From assembly GCF_023935105.1 (NCBI RefSeq), contig NZ_CP096040.1, positions 4,445,001-4,509,000 on the forward strand: a stretch of 64,000 nt of DNA, in the 5' to 3' direction. How positions within the stretch are numbered: position 1 is the first letter of the stretch; each line of letters opens with the position of its first letter. The notes under the pieces are model-generated. The model made no database searches, was not told where the DNA came from, and worked only from the letters and a program-made list of their open reading frames with translations. Position numbers and translations under genes: made by a program. This document shows, piece after piece, positions 47,367 through 56,157 of the stretch. The stretch comes from Caulobacter segnis (GTDB taxonomy: Bacteria > Pseudomonadota > Alphaproteobacteria > Caulobacterales > Caulobacteraceae).

Positions 47367-48395
47367 TCACGTCTTCGGCGGCGATCCGGGCGCGGGCTTG
47401 GGCGCCTCTTCCGGATCCTGGCGTTCCAGGTCGGCGGCGGCGTCGTTGCTGGAGCCCGACTTGACCCGGGCGGCGGCCTTGCGGCGGCGGGCGGCCGGCT
47501 CCAGGCGCAGGCTGGTCAGGGCGTCCTCGCCCTCTTCGCCGAACAAGCCCCGCAGGCGGATGTCGCGCTGCGGATAGGGGATCTCGATCCCGGCCCCGCG
47601 CAAAGCATCGTCGATCAGCCAGGTATAGGCCGCGAAGATCGCCGCCGGGCGGCGCACGGCCTCGACCGTCGGCCAGACGATCAGCTCGAACTTCAGGGCG
47701 TGCTCGCCGTAGCCGACCAGCCAGACCTGGGCCCGGCGGCTGGCGTCGTCGGGCGAGGTGAATGGCGCGGTCTTGGCCGCCTTCAGCACCACCTCGCGCA
47801 CCTTTTCCTTGTCGGCCCCGAAGGCGGTGACGAACGGCACCCGGATGCGGCGGTTCGTGCCGCGCAGGGTCCAGTTGACCACCTGGTCGTTCACCAGCAC
47901 CGAGTTCGGCACGATGATGTCGGTGCTGTCATTGGTGCGGATGCGGGTGGCGCGCGCCCCGATCTCGTGGACCACGCCGCGACCGCCGTTGGGCAGCTCC
48001 ACGAAATCCCCGACCGCCACCAGCCGTTCGAACACCAGGCTGACCCCGGACGCGAAATCCTTGATGATGCCCTGCAGGCCCAGGCCCACGCCGACACCCA
48101 GGGCCCCCGCGAACACGGTCAGCGAGGTCAGGTCGACACCCATGGTCGACAGGCCCGCCATCACCCCGATGATCACCAGGCCGTAGGTCGCGACCTTCTC
48201 GATCGCGTAAAGTGAGGCGGCGCTGCCGGCGGCCCGCTCGCGCAGCCGGCGCAGGCCCGCCGAGGTCAGCCGCGCGGCGACGATCGCCGCCACCACGATC
48301 AGCACCCCGGCCGCCATTCCGCCGACCGTCACCGACGCCTTGCCCAGCTTCAGGAGTTCGAAGGAGTCGAGCGTGCGAAGCGGGTTTTCGGCCAT
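47367..48395 (-). CDS. MscS family mechanosensitive channel
   Basis: This 342-residue protein has three membrane segments and the MscS pore helix (FAGALGVGVGLGLQGIIKDFASGVSLVFE). The beta domain follows (GDFVELPNGGRGVVHEIGARATRIRTNDSTDIIVPNSVLVND). It ends in a Pro/Lys-rich tail. It should open under membrane tension to release solutes. Single gene. Confidence 0.92.
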   Translation of the reverse strand: MAENPLRTLDSFELLKLGKASVTVGGMAAGVLIVVAAIVAARLTSAGLRRLRERAAGSAASLYAIEKVATYGLVIIGVMAGLSTMGVDLTSLTVFAGALGVGVGLGLQGIIKDFASGVSLVFERLVAVGDFVELPNGGRGVVHEIGARATRIRTNDSTDIIVPNSVLVNDQVVNWTLRGTNRRIRVPFVTAFGADKEKVREVVLKAAKTAPFTSPDDASRRAQVWLVGYGEHALKFELIVWPTVEAVRRPAAIFAAYTWLIDDALRGAGIEIPYPQRDIRLRGLFGEEGEDALTSLRLEPAARRRKAAARVKSGSSNDAAADLERQDPEEAPKPAPGSPPKT

Positions 48396-48480
48396 GGGCG
48401 GGAGTTTGGCGGCAGGAAGGGGCCGCGATCAAGCGCGCCCTTCCCGGCCGTCGTTCGTCCCCTCCCGAAGGCCCGCGCCG

Positions 48481-50286
48481 TCAGGCGGCGAGCGCGGGAC
48501 GGTCGCCGTGCAACTCGGTCCGGAAGCGGGCGATCAGCTGCGCCAGGCGCTGCGCCTCGCTCCTGAGGTTCTCCGAGGCCGCCGTCGCCTCCTCGACCAT
48601 CGCCGCGTTCTGCTGCGTCACCTGGTCCATCTGGTTGACCGCGACATTGACCTGGCTGAGGCTGCTGGACTGCTCCTGGGCCGCCCGCGAGGTCTCGCCG
48701 ATCACGGTGTCGATGTCGGCGATCTTGTTGACGATGCTCGACAGGGCGCTGCCCGTCTCGCCGACCAGGCGCACGCCCCGCTCGACCTGCGAGCCGGAGG
48801 CGGTGATCAGGGCCTTGATCTCCTTGGCCGCGTCTGCCGAGCGCTGGGCCAAGGCCCGCACCTCCTGGGCGACCACCGCGAAGCCACGACCCGCCTCGCC
48901 CGCCCGAGCCGCCTCGACCCCGGCGTTCAGGGCCAGCAGATTGGTCTGGAAGGCGATCTCGTCGATGACGCCGATGATCTGCGAGATCCGGCCGGCGCTC
49001 TCCTCGATCTCGCCCATGGCGTCGACGGCCTGGCCCATCAGCACGCCCGACTTCTCGCTCTCGTTGCGAGCGCTCGACACCGACGCCTTGGCCTCGTCGG
49101 CCGTCCCGGCGCCGCGCTTGACCGTCGCGGTGATCTGATCCAGCGCCGCGGCGGTCTCTTCCAGGCTGGCGGCCTGCTGCTCCGTCCGGCGCGCCAGGTC
49201 CTGCGAGGCGCTGGCGATCTCGTTCGAGCCGCCCTGGATGACCGACGTCGCCGTCGAGACGACCCGCATGACTTCGCGCAGGCTTTCCACGGCGGTGTTG
49301 AAGTCGCTCTTGAGCTGGGCGTACTGGCCTTGGAAGTCGGCCTCGATCCGCGTCGTCAGGTCGCCTTTCGCCAGCCGGTCCAGATTGGCCGCCAGCGCCG
49401 CGACGACGGCGGCCTGCTCGGCCGCGTTGCGCTGGCGCTCGGCCTCGCTGCGCTCGCGCTGGGTCTCGGCGTCGGCGCGCATGGCGGCCGCCTCTCCCTC
49501 CAGCGCCCGGGCCTTGAGGCCATTGTCCTTGAAGACCTGCACCGCCTGGCTCATCAGCCCGACCTCGTCGCGTCGCGACAGACCCAGCACCTCGACGGCG
49601 AGGTCGCCGCCGGCCAGGCGGCGCATCTGCCCCGACAGCTGGTCGAGCGGGGCGCTGACGCCGCGAACCACGAAGACGAAGGCGTAGACCGTCATGGCCA
49701 GGGCCGCGAAGGCCAGCGCCGACACGACGGCGCGGGTCCGGCTGGCGAAGCGCGCGGCCGCCACGCCGTTCTCCTTCGAGACCCTGATCTGCAGGTCGAC
49801 CAGCTTCTGAAGCTCGCCGGTGATGGGGTCGATGGTTGTGTAGAGGCGCTGCCGCGCGAAGGTCTCGAGCTCGGCCTGGTCGCCGCGATCCAAGATCGCT
49901 TGCAGGGCGTTCAGCGCGGGATCGGCGGCCTGCATCTTCTTGGCCGCCGCCGCGGCGATGCCGGCCTCTTCGGGGGTCAAGGTGGTGGCCATATAGGCCG
50001 ACCATTGGCGCTGGATCTCCTGGCGGGCGCTTCGCTCGCGCGCTGCGGCGATGTCCATCGCGATCTGGCCGCTGCCGGCCTTCCAGGTCGAGTCGACGAT
50101 GTCCACCGCGAACCTGTCGCTGACGCTCTTGATCTGCTCCAGCGGCACGACGCGATCGTTGATCGTGGTGTCGAGCGCACCGTTGGCGTGGTTGGCCGCG
50201 ATCATGCCCGCGCCGCCGACCACGACGACACAGACCGCCAGCCCTCCAACCATCGCCAGAAGTCGAGCCTTAACCGTTCTCAGCAT
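48481..50286 (-). CDS. Methyl-accepting chemotaxis protein
   Basis: This is a 601-residue receptor. TM1 is at about 8-30, a periplasmic four-helix-type sensor domain follows to about 185, TM2 is near 187-207 and a HAMP domain follows. A second HAMP-like segment (LAANLDRLAKGDLTTRIEADF) leads into the signalling domain with the hairpin tip IDEIAFQTNLLALNAGVEAA and GRGFAVVAQEVRALAQRSA. No CheB/CheR pentapeptide (NWETF-type) is seen at the C-terminus. The ligand is unknown. Confidence 0.95.
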   Translation of the reverse strand: MLRTVKARLLAMVGGLAVCVVVVGGAGMIAANHANGALDTTINDRVVPLEQIKSVSDRFAVDIVDSTWKAGSGQIAMDIAAARERSARQEIQRQWSAYMATTLTPEEAGIAAAAAKKMQAADPALNALQAILDRGDQAELETFARQRLYTTIDPITGELQKLVDLQIRVSKENGVAAARFASRTRAVVSALAFAALAMTVYAFVFVVRGVSAPLDQLSGQMRRLAGGDLAVEVLGLSRRDEVGLMSQAVQVFKDNGLKARALEGEAAAMRADAETQRERSEAERQRNAAEQAAVVAALAANLDRLAKGDLTTRIEADFQGQYAQLKSDFNTAVESLREVMRVVSTATSVIQGGSNEIASASQDLARRTEQQAASLEETAAALDQITATVKRGAGTADEAKASVSSARNESEKSGVLMGQAVDAMGEIEESAGRISQIIGVIDEIAFQTNLLALNAGVEAARAGEAGRGFAVVAQEVRALAQRSADAAKEIKALITASGSQVERGVRLVGETGSALSSIVNKIADIDTVIGETSRAAQEQSSSLSQVNVAVNQMDQVTQQNAAMVEEATAASENLRSEAQRLAQLIARFRTELHGDRPALAA

Positions 50287-50592
50287 TTCGAGGTCCCAAG
50301 CCGCCCGGCGCCCCCATGCGCCAGGAAAAACATGCCCGAGAAACAGGCACTCACTTGCTTAAGCAACCGTTCAGACCAGCGCGACAAACCACCGCATCAG
50401 CCGCGATACATACGTCGTTTTGGGTTTTTCTCGCGCTAAATCTCAGCAATACGCCGATCAAGGACGCGAAATACTAGAGGATTGACCTCAGACGCCGCGA
50501 AGAAGGCGACGGATAGATCTTCCCCCGCAATGAGTACAAAGCGACAGCTTCATGCCCCATTGCGGGGAGACCTCGAAAATTGGGGCCGCGCC
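50287..50592. other. 306-base gap with a 12-base palindrome
   Basis: No gene seen. TTGCTTAAGCAA (50355-50366) is a perfect palindrome about 70 bases upstream of the chemoreceptor start and could be a regulator site. The remainder shows nothing that I can support. Confidence 0.3.
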
Positions 50593-51594
50593 CTACCGCC
50601 CAACCATGGCGAGGCCGGCGGCGGAATAGCGTTCGCCCTCGATGGCCGTTTCCGGCACGGCGGCGGCGATGCGGGCCAGGTCGTCGGCCGAGAGGACCAC
50701 GTCGACGGCGCCGATGTTCTCTTGCAGGCGGGCGATCTTGGTCGTGCCCGGGATCGGCGCGATGTCCGGTCCCTGGTGCAGGATCCAGGACAGCGCCAGC
50801 TGGGCGGGGGTGACGCCCTTCTCGCCGGCGATCTGGGTCAGGGCTTCGACCAGGCCGAAGTTCTTGGCCAGGGCCTCGCCCTGGAAGCGCGGCAGCCCCC
50901 GTCGGAAGTCGTTGCCAGCCAGGGTCTCGGGCTTGATCGCCCCGGTCAGGAAGCCGCGCCCCAGCGGGCTGTAGGGCACCAGGCCGATGCCCAGTTCGCG
51001 CAAGGTCGGCAGGATCTCGGCCTCCAGCTCGCGGAACCACAACGAATATTCGCTCTGCAGGGCCGCGACGGGCTGGACGGCGTGCGCCTTGCGGATCGTC
51101 GCCGCGCCGGCTTCCGACAGGCCGAAGTGCTTGACCTTGCCCTCGGCGATCAGGTCGCGAACGGTCCCGGCGACATCCTCGATCGGCACGCTCGGGTCGA
51201 CGCGGTGCTGGTAGAACAGGTCGATGACCTCGACGCCCAGCCGCTTCAGCGAGGCCTCGGCGACGGCGCGGATGTGCTCGGGCCGGCTGTTGACGCCGCG
51301 CATGCGCGAAAAGCCCTCGCCGGTCCCTTCCGGCGCGATGTCGAAGCCGAACTTGGTGGCGATCACCACCTTGTCGCGGAAGGGTTTCAGCCCCGCCCCG
51401 ACCACCTCCTCGTTGGTATAGGGACCATAGACCTCGGCGGTGTCGAAGAAGGTCACGCCCAGGTCGACGGCCTTGGCCAGCACCTCGTGCGCGGCGCCGG
51501 TCTCCAGGGCCGTGCCGTAAACCTGGCCCATCCCCATGCAGCCGAGGCCGATGGCCGACACTTCCAGGCCGTCGCCGAGTTTGCGCGTCTTCAT
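50593..51594 (-). CDS. Aldo/keto reductase
   Basis: This 333-residue protein follows the YajO/Tas-like AKR pattern: GLEVSAIGLGCMGMG, FFDTAEVYGPYTNEE (catalytic Asp and Tyr), VVIATKFGF (Lys) and FYQHRVDPSVPIED (His). The NADPH-site run SYSPLGRGFLTG-like (VPYSPLGRGFLTG) is present. It reduces aldehydes; substrate unknown. An AAGGAGA ribosome site fixes the start. Confidence 0.93.
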   Translation of the reverse strand: MKTRKLGDGLEVSAIGLGCMGMGQVYGTALETGAAHEVLAKAVDLGVTFFDTAEVYGPYTNEEVVGAGLKPFRDKVVIATKFGFDIAPEGTGEGFSRMRGVNSRPEHIRAVAEASLKRLGVEVIDLFYQHRVDPSVPIEDVAGTVRDLIAEGKVKHFGLSEAGAATIRKAHAVQPVAALQSEYSLWFRELEAEILPTLRELGIGLVPYSPLGRGFLTGAIKPETLAGNDFRRGLPRFQGEALAKNFGLVEALTQIAGEKGVTPAQLALSWILHQGPDIAPIPGTTKIARLQENIGAVDVVLSADDLARIAAAVPETAIEGERYSAAGLAMVGR

Positions 51595-51798
51595 GGGGAT
51601 CTCCTTGTGCGGATGGGCCGCGCGGCCCCTGCCGCCGGCCGTTCGAAGATGGGTTCTCGGCCTCGCCAGATAAGGGCCAGGTCTTCACTGCTCTGCTGAG
51701 CGAGATTCAACAATCAAGCGCTTCGGGAAAAACTTCCGGCCCGTGTCGGAACGGCGCTCTCCCCATCGTCCTTGGCTCAAGACAATGGAGGAAGACCC

Positions 51799-52281
51799 AT
51801 GCCCAAGATCACCCCGTTCCTGTGGTTCGACAACCAGGCCGAGGACGCCGCCAAGCTGTACGTCTCGGTCTTCCCGAACGCGCGGATCCTCGACGTCGCC
51901 TACTATCCCGGCGAAGCGCCCGGCGGCGGCAAGCCCGGCAAGGTGATGACCGTGGTGTTCGAGATCGACGGCCAGAAGATCACCGCCTTGAACGCCGGCC
52001 CGGCGTTCAAGCTGGACGAGGCCTTTTCGTTCGTCATCGACTGCGACGGCCAGGACGAGGTCGATCACTACTGGAACGCCCTGACCGCCGACGGCGGACA
52101 GGAGAGCCAATGCGGCTGGCTCAAGGACCGCTACGGCCTCTCGTGGCAGGTCACGCCGCGCCAGCTGATCGAGGCGACCACCAGCCCCGACCGCGAAGCC
52201 GCCGGCCGCGCCTTCCAGGCCATGATGGGCATGAAGAAGATCGACGTCGCGGCGATCCAGGCGGCGTTCGCGGGGAAATGA
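51799..52281 (+). CDS. VOC protein, PhnB/3-demethylubiquinone-methyltransferase-like fold
   Basis: This 160-residue protein has the start ITPFLWFDNQAEDAAKLYVS, then CGWLKDRYGLSWQVTP, and a C-terminal run AAGRAFQAMMGMKKIDVAAI. These are typical of the PhnB-like group (Glyoxalase_2-type fold). The family is often mislabelled methyltransferase; no activity can be stated. A GGAGG ribosome site precedes the ATG. Confidence 0.88.
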   Translation: MPKITPFLWFDNQAEDAAKLYVSVFPNARILDVAYYPGEAPGGGKPGKVMTVVFEIDGQKITALNAGPAFKLDEAFSFVIDCDGQDEVDHYWNALTADGGQESQCGWLKDRYGLSWQVTPRQLIEATTSPDREAAGRAFQAMMGMKKIDVAAIQAAFAGK

Positions 52282-52477
52282 GCTTCCCACCGAGACCGAC
52301 AATGGCTTGTCGTGAAGGCCTGAAGGACCGAGATCGACGCCGGAGCAAGTTCAACGGCTTCAAGCTAGTTGTTGAACGGCGAGGTGAGAGCGTCTCCTAA
52401 CGACCCTATCCGCCACGGATCATGATGACTTCCGACCCGCTCGGCTCGTACCGCTTTGCGGTTTGCGCCGGGCGGCA

Positions 52478-53083
52478 TCACCAATCCTTCCAGTGGGCTA
52501 AATCGGAAGGTGAGTTCAATCGCGGGGCGTAACCTCCTATGGCTTGGTTCCCCCAACAATTTCGCAGATTCTCGTCGGCCTTCGCCCACCATGCTGCGAC
52601 AGCACCCGCGTAGTAGGAGCGGCTGATACGAGCACCACCTGCCGCATCCATGCCTTCAGCAGGGCCCGAAATCCTCAGGCGTGGAAAGTCCGACGGCGGG
52701 ATGATCGTTATCTTACTTTTCGGGTCTGTGAAGCCAAGCTTGGGCAGTACGGATATGTCTTTGAGAACCAGATCGACGCTGGGACAGTTCCGGCTGTCGA
52801 TCCAGTCGTGCTTCAGCGTGGTTCCGCCAAACCCAGCTCGCGCATCCTTGTGGTACCGCTCGATGACCCAGTATTCAGCATTGCCCGTTTCTGCTTTTTC
52901 AGCCCTTGAGAGCAAATAGTATATTTCGAGAGAACGGCCCATGGCATCGCTCGATACTGATATTCCGTACCAAGGTGCAAATAACCGGTCGTTTTCTTTA
53001 GCCACGGCGTCAGAGGCGTGCAGAGCGGTTGTGGCGAAAAATAGCGCTAGTGCTGTCGTTGCTCTCGACCAGTGCCTTGCCAT
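52478..53083 (-). CDS. Exported unknown protein, putative partner (immunity) of the metallopeptidase-like protein
   Basis: This 201-residue protein has a signal peptide (TTALALFFATTALHASDA), so it should be periplasmic. It has two cysteines (RNCPSVDL and LRNCWGNQ) and aromatic-rich segments (LFAPWYGISVSS, AEYWVIERYHKD). No family is recognised. The ATG at 53083 has GAGGTAG upstream and lies 4 bases after the stop of the upstream gene, so they form an operon. The base composition is clearly AT-richer than the surrounding genome. An immunity role is inferred only from position, export and the partner's motif. Confidence 0.72.
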   Translation of the reverse strand: MARHWSRATTALALFFATTALHASDAVAKENDRLFAPWYGISVSSDAMGRSLEIYYLLSRAEKAETGNAEYWVIERYHKDARAGFGGTTLKHDWIDSRNCPSVDLVLKDISVLPKLGFTDPKSKITIIPPSDFPRLRISGPAEGMDAAGGARISRSYYAGAVAAWWAKADENLRNCWGNQAIGGYAPRLNSPSDLAHWKDW

Positions 53084-53087
53084 CCTA

Positions 53088-53846
53088 CTACCTCGTAACT
53101 GTGCCGCCCACTTCACCAAGCTGAAGATCTGAAGGGTATAGGGCTTGTGTTAGCTCGGAAAGCATCTGCCCATATTCATTGGTGATTTTTTCGCGATTGG
53201 GATCGTTTACAGCCGCCGTTGTTCTGCCATCCGGCAACGCGTGCGCCATTTCGTGGTAGACTGCATAATTTAGTCCAATCGTCTGACCGAACATATCAGT
53301 GTAGTCAGTCAGTCGTGCAGGATCTATGTGTATGATGCTGGTCGGCGTTGTGACATCAGTATACGAATTGTAGACGGTGCCCGCAGGTGTCCCCGGAGGG
53401 GCGGCAAATGGCCCAACGACAATTTGAATGTTGTTCAGACCCGCGAGCAGCTCCGCTGATGTAAGCGTGGTTCCGTTCGGGCCACTTATGCTATCGCCCT
53501 GGCTCCCGCCCAGCGTGCCCACTTTTGCTCTCGCATAGAGGGAGATGATGGCTTCCCTGGCCTGTTGATAGGCGGGGCTATTTGGATCGCCTGAGATATG
53601 AGCGTCTGCATATGCTTCGGCCTCGGTCGAAGTGGCGTCTGCGTATGTGTGCAGGAGCTCCGCTGTCGCGAAAGGGTTATGAGTTCTCTCTTGGTAGTAG
53701 CTTAGACCGATGATCACTTCGGTCCCGCCCCCGCGTGACGCCTGGATGATGACCTCGGATACTTGGGTTCCCGGCTGGTCGTGGTTGTTCGGCGGCGCAG
53801 AGCCTTGGGCAACAAGCGGAGCGTCAAAGCCAAGGTCGTCCCACAT
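53088..53846 (-). CDS. Putative zinc-metallopeptidase effector (HExxH)
   Basis: This is a 252-residue protein without signal peptide. A low-complexity N-terminus (about 1-40) precedes a helical region. The C-terminal catalytic part has NYAVYHEMAHALPDG, where HEMAH (residues 198-202) fits the HExxH zinc site. Glu224 in ITNEYGQM is a possible third ligand. Such stand-alone domains occur as toxins or T3/T6-type effectors. ATG 53846 (MWDDLGFD) has AAAGGA upstream; the in-frame ATG at 53873 lacks one. AT-rich relative to neighbours, suggesting recent acquisition. Confidence 0.72.
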   Translation of the reverse strand: MWDDLGFDAPLVAQGSAPPNNHDQPGTQVSEVIIQASRGGGTEVIIGLSYYQERTHNPFATAELLHTYADATSTEAEAYADAHISGDPNSPAYQQAREAIISLYARAKVGTLGGSQGDSISGPNGTTLTSAELLAGLNNIQIVVGPFAAPPGTPAGTVYNSYTDVTTPTSIIHIDPARLTDYTDMFGQTIGLNYAVYHEMAHALPDGRTTAAVNDPNREKITNEYGQMLSELTQALYPSDLQLGEVGGTVTR

Positions 53847-54744
53847 GCAAAATCCTTTCGTCGGAAAATGCATCTCTAGGCGGCGAATTCATCAATGCAA
53901 CCTAAACCTTCATCCAAGCTTGTCCCCGCTCTTTATCGCTGGACGTTCTTGCGCTCGCGTTTGGCTTGTCGGGCTGCTTTCCGGACCAGCCCTTCGCACG
54001 GGGTGTCTTCGGTGCTGAGCGCCATCTCGTCGAGCAACCGAGCAATACAGGGCTGATCGAAAGGTCCCGTGCAGAATTTGCTCCCCACCTGCCGGGATCA
54101 GAAACTAGATAGAGCAACCCTGTGTGCCCAACTGAAGGCCGTTACGTTGGACCGGCTGGCTTCGATTAGAGCGCCGACTTCGAGCGGGATGAAGGTTGGC
54201 ATCCCTCCGGCCTATGTCTGTTTTCCACCCCTTGCGGACTCTGCTCCCTCTGGAGGAGCCTCTAGGCGAAACCGACCGAGGGGGCTAAGCGGCCCATGCC
54301 GAGCCCCCCCTCCGACCTCGCCCCCCCCCTGAGGGGAGGAGAGTTCCGCACTCCGCCTTCACCGGCATGCCCGGCGATCAGGCCCTTGAACAGCGCCCGG
54401 AAGCCGGCGATCGCCCTCGGGTGGACGCAACGTGGCTATTCAACTTCGGCAATCTCTCCGGGCGACTAGTCTCAACAGGACCAGGCAGGATTGAGCAGCG
54501 GGTACGGTTAAGCAATTGTTAACGATTTAAGCAAGATGAAATATACATTGATGTAACTGGAATTACTTCTGCGGTAATTTTATGCATGCAGGAAATTTTG
54601 AAATCATTATCAACTCGCCGATGAGTTGATACGCCAAAATGGCAAGCTTCGAGATTTCCGAAACCCTTGCGAACATTGTTATTTGTGCTTATGGTAAATT
54701 CCGTCAACGGGTGAATGCCCGTTCACTACAGGGGGGAGGCTTCC
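53847..54744. other. Gap of about 900 bases, AT-rich, with repeat remnants and the curli promoter
   Basis: No convincing gene. 53876-53898 resembles 14313-14335. 54069-54260 encodes a short low-quality frame (with PPAYVCFPPLADSAPSGG) of the kind produced by alphaproteobacterial intergenic repeats. 54275-54350 is a GC-rich palindrome like 26463-26545. The 3' part (54500-54740) is very AT-rich and carries the CtrA box of the curli-like operon. Confidence 0.45.
54508..54522 (+). promoter_or_regulatory. Full CtrA consensus box upstream of csgF
   Basis: TTAA-GCAATTG-TTAA, followed by C, is an exact match to TTAA-N7-TTAAC. It lies in an AT-rich segment about 222 bases upstream of the csgF ATG. A second TTAA (54527-54530) follows closely. 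It suggests cell-cycle control of the curli-like operon by CtrA. Confidence 0.65.
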
Positions 54745-55266
54745 ATGAAGACCTCGTCGCCATCGGGTTCGCCTGCGAGCTCGAGCGGAATAGGTGTGTC
54801 GGTTGTCGCGCCAGACGGACGGTGGCGCCGCCTTCGCGTCCCCGGCGCCGCGGCGGCGGCGATCGCCGGACTGGCGATGTCCGCGACGGCCGGTCCGGTC
54901 CAGGCCACCGACCTGCACTACACCATGATGTCCCCCAGCTTCGGCGGGACCAACTCCATCGGCCTGCAGATGGCCCAGTTCGACCGCAGCCTGCAGGCCG
55001 CGCGCGCGGCGGCGGCGGCGGCGGCGGCCAAGGCGGCGATCCCGCCCGACCCCAACGCCCCGTTCGTCAACGCCATCGTCTCGCAGCTGAACGGCCTGGT
55101 CGCCCAGTCGATCGCCCAGAAGATCGCCAATTCCGCGCCAGGCACCGCCGGCTCGGTGCATTCGGGCAATGTCACCATCACCTACACCAACTCGGACGGG
55201 CAGCTGAGCATCACCATCACCAGCCCGACCGGCTCCACCACCTTGACCGTGCCCTCGGGAGGCTGA
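54745..55266 (+). CDS. csgF: CsgF-like curli assembly protein
   Basis: This 173-residue protein has a membrane/signal segment preceded by an unusually long Ser-rich N-terminus of about 40 residues. The mature start LHYTMMSPSFGGTNSIGLQM resembles the CsgF N-terminal run that plugs into the CsgG pore (PSFGGNP-type). An Ala-rich helix (RAAAAAAAAKAAIPPDP) and a Thr/Ser-rich strand tail follow. CsgF chaperones the subunit at the cell surface. A GGGGGGAGG ribosome site fixes ATG 54745. csgG follows 3 bases later. Confidence 0.85.
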   Translation: MKTSSPSGSPASSSGIGVSVVAPDGRWRRLRVPGAAAAAIAGLAMSATAGPVQATDLHYTMMSPSFGGTNSIGLQMAQFDRSLQAARAAAAAAAAKAAIPPDPNAPFVNAIVSQLNGLVAQSIAQKIANSAPGTAGSVHSGNVTITYTNSDGQLSITITSPTGSTTLTVPSGG

Positions 55267-55269
55267 GGC

Positions 55270-56076
55270 ATGCGGACGCGGCGGACCGTCTGGGCGAGGC
55301 TCGGCGTCGCCGGTGTTCTGGCCCTGTCGGGGTGCTCGACGCGACCGACCCTGGTCAAGCCCCCCACCGTCGTGGCGCGACAGGAGATCCCCCTGCCGCC
55401 CCCGCCGCCCCGCGCCCTGACCGTCGGGGTCTATAGCTGCATCGACACCTCGGGCCAGCGGCGGCCCACCCAGCTGCCGCAGGAGCTGAGCACGGCGGTG
55501 CCGATGGACTGCACCCCGTACCTGATCGACGCCGTGCGGTCGCTGCGGCCCGGCTATGTCTATCTGGTCGAGCGCCAGCACGTCGACGAGCTGCTGCGCG
55601 AACGCCAGCTGGCCACCCTGGCGCTCAACAGCCTGACCGAACCCGCCGCCGCGACAGGCGGCGGAAGCGGAGGGTCTGAGCCGGGCGCGGCCCGCAAGCT
55701 CTACACCCTGCGCGTCGCCGAGATCCTGCTGGTCGGCCAGGTGGTCGCCTATGACCGCTCGACCCGCGAGGCCAAGGCCGGGGCCGCCGTCGGCGCGGTC
55801 GGCGCCAGCGGCACTTATGTCACCGATCTCGTCACCTTCAGCCTGCGGGCGGTGGCCGTGCAGACCGGCGAGGTGCTGGGCCAGACCACGGTGACCAAGT
55901 CGGTCAACTCCCTGGCCGTCGGCGGTCACATCACCAAGATCTACAGCACCTCGGTGCTCGACCTCGAACTCGGCGGCTCCGCCAACGAACCGGTGGGCCT
56001 GGCCCTCGGCTCGGCCGTGCGCAGCGCGCTCACCCAACTCATCGACCAGGGCATCCACGATGGCTGGTGGTCATGA
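55270..56076 (+). CDS. csgG: CsgG-like curli secretion pore lipoprotein
   Basis: This 268-residue protein has a lipobox (GVLALSGC). It shows the CsgG core: LTVGVYSCIDTSGQRRP, YVYLVERQHVDELLRERQLA, and a beta-rich transmembrane region TYVTDLVTFSLRAVAVQTGEVL. CsgG makes the outer-membrane pore for amyloid subunits. It stands between csgF and the repeat protein. No csgE or csgD is seen in the window. Confidence 0.92.
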   Translation: MRTRRTVWARLGVAGVLALSGCSTRPTLVKPPTVVARQEIPLPPPPPRALTVGVYSCIDTSGQRRPTQLPQELSTAVPMDCTPYLIDAVRSLRPGYVYLVERQHVDELLRERQLATLALNSLTEPAAATGGGSGGSEPGAARKLYTLRVAEILLVGQVVAYDRSTREAKAGAAVGAVGASGTYVTDLVTFSLRAVAVQTGEVLGQTTVTKSVNSLAVGGHITKIYSTSVLDLELGGSANEPVGLALGSAVRSALTQLIDQGIHDGWWS

Positions 56077-56157
56077 CGGCAGTCCAGGCAGAGGGCTGCC
56101 CCGGGCGATCTGGCCGATCGCGCGGCGGATCTGCTTAACGATAGGGAGGACACGACC

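Noticed and set aside
51799..52281. Methyltransferase label for the PhnB-like VOC protein
   Set aside because: The family name is historical; no S-adenosylmethionine-binding motif is present.
53902..54332. Two short frames (minus 53902-54117, plus 54069-54332)
   Set aside because: Composition typical of repeat-derived spurious frames (PPAYVCFPPLADS type); no ribosome site.
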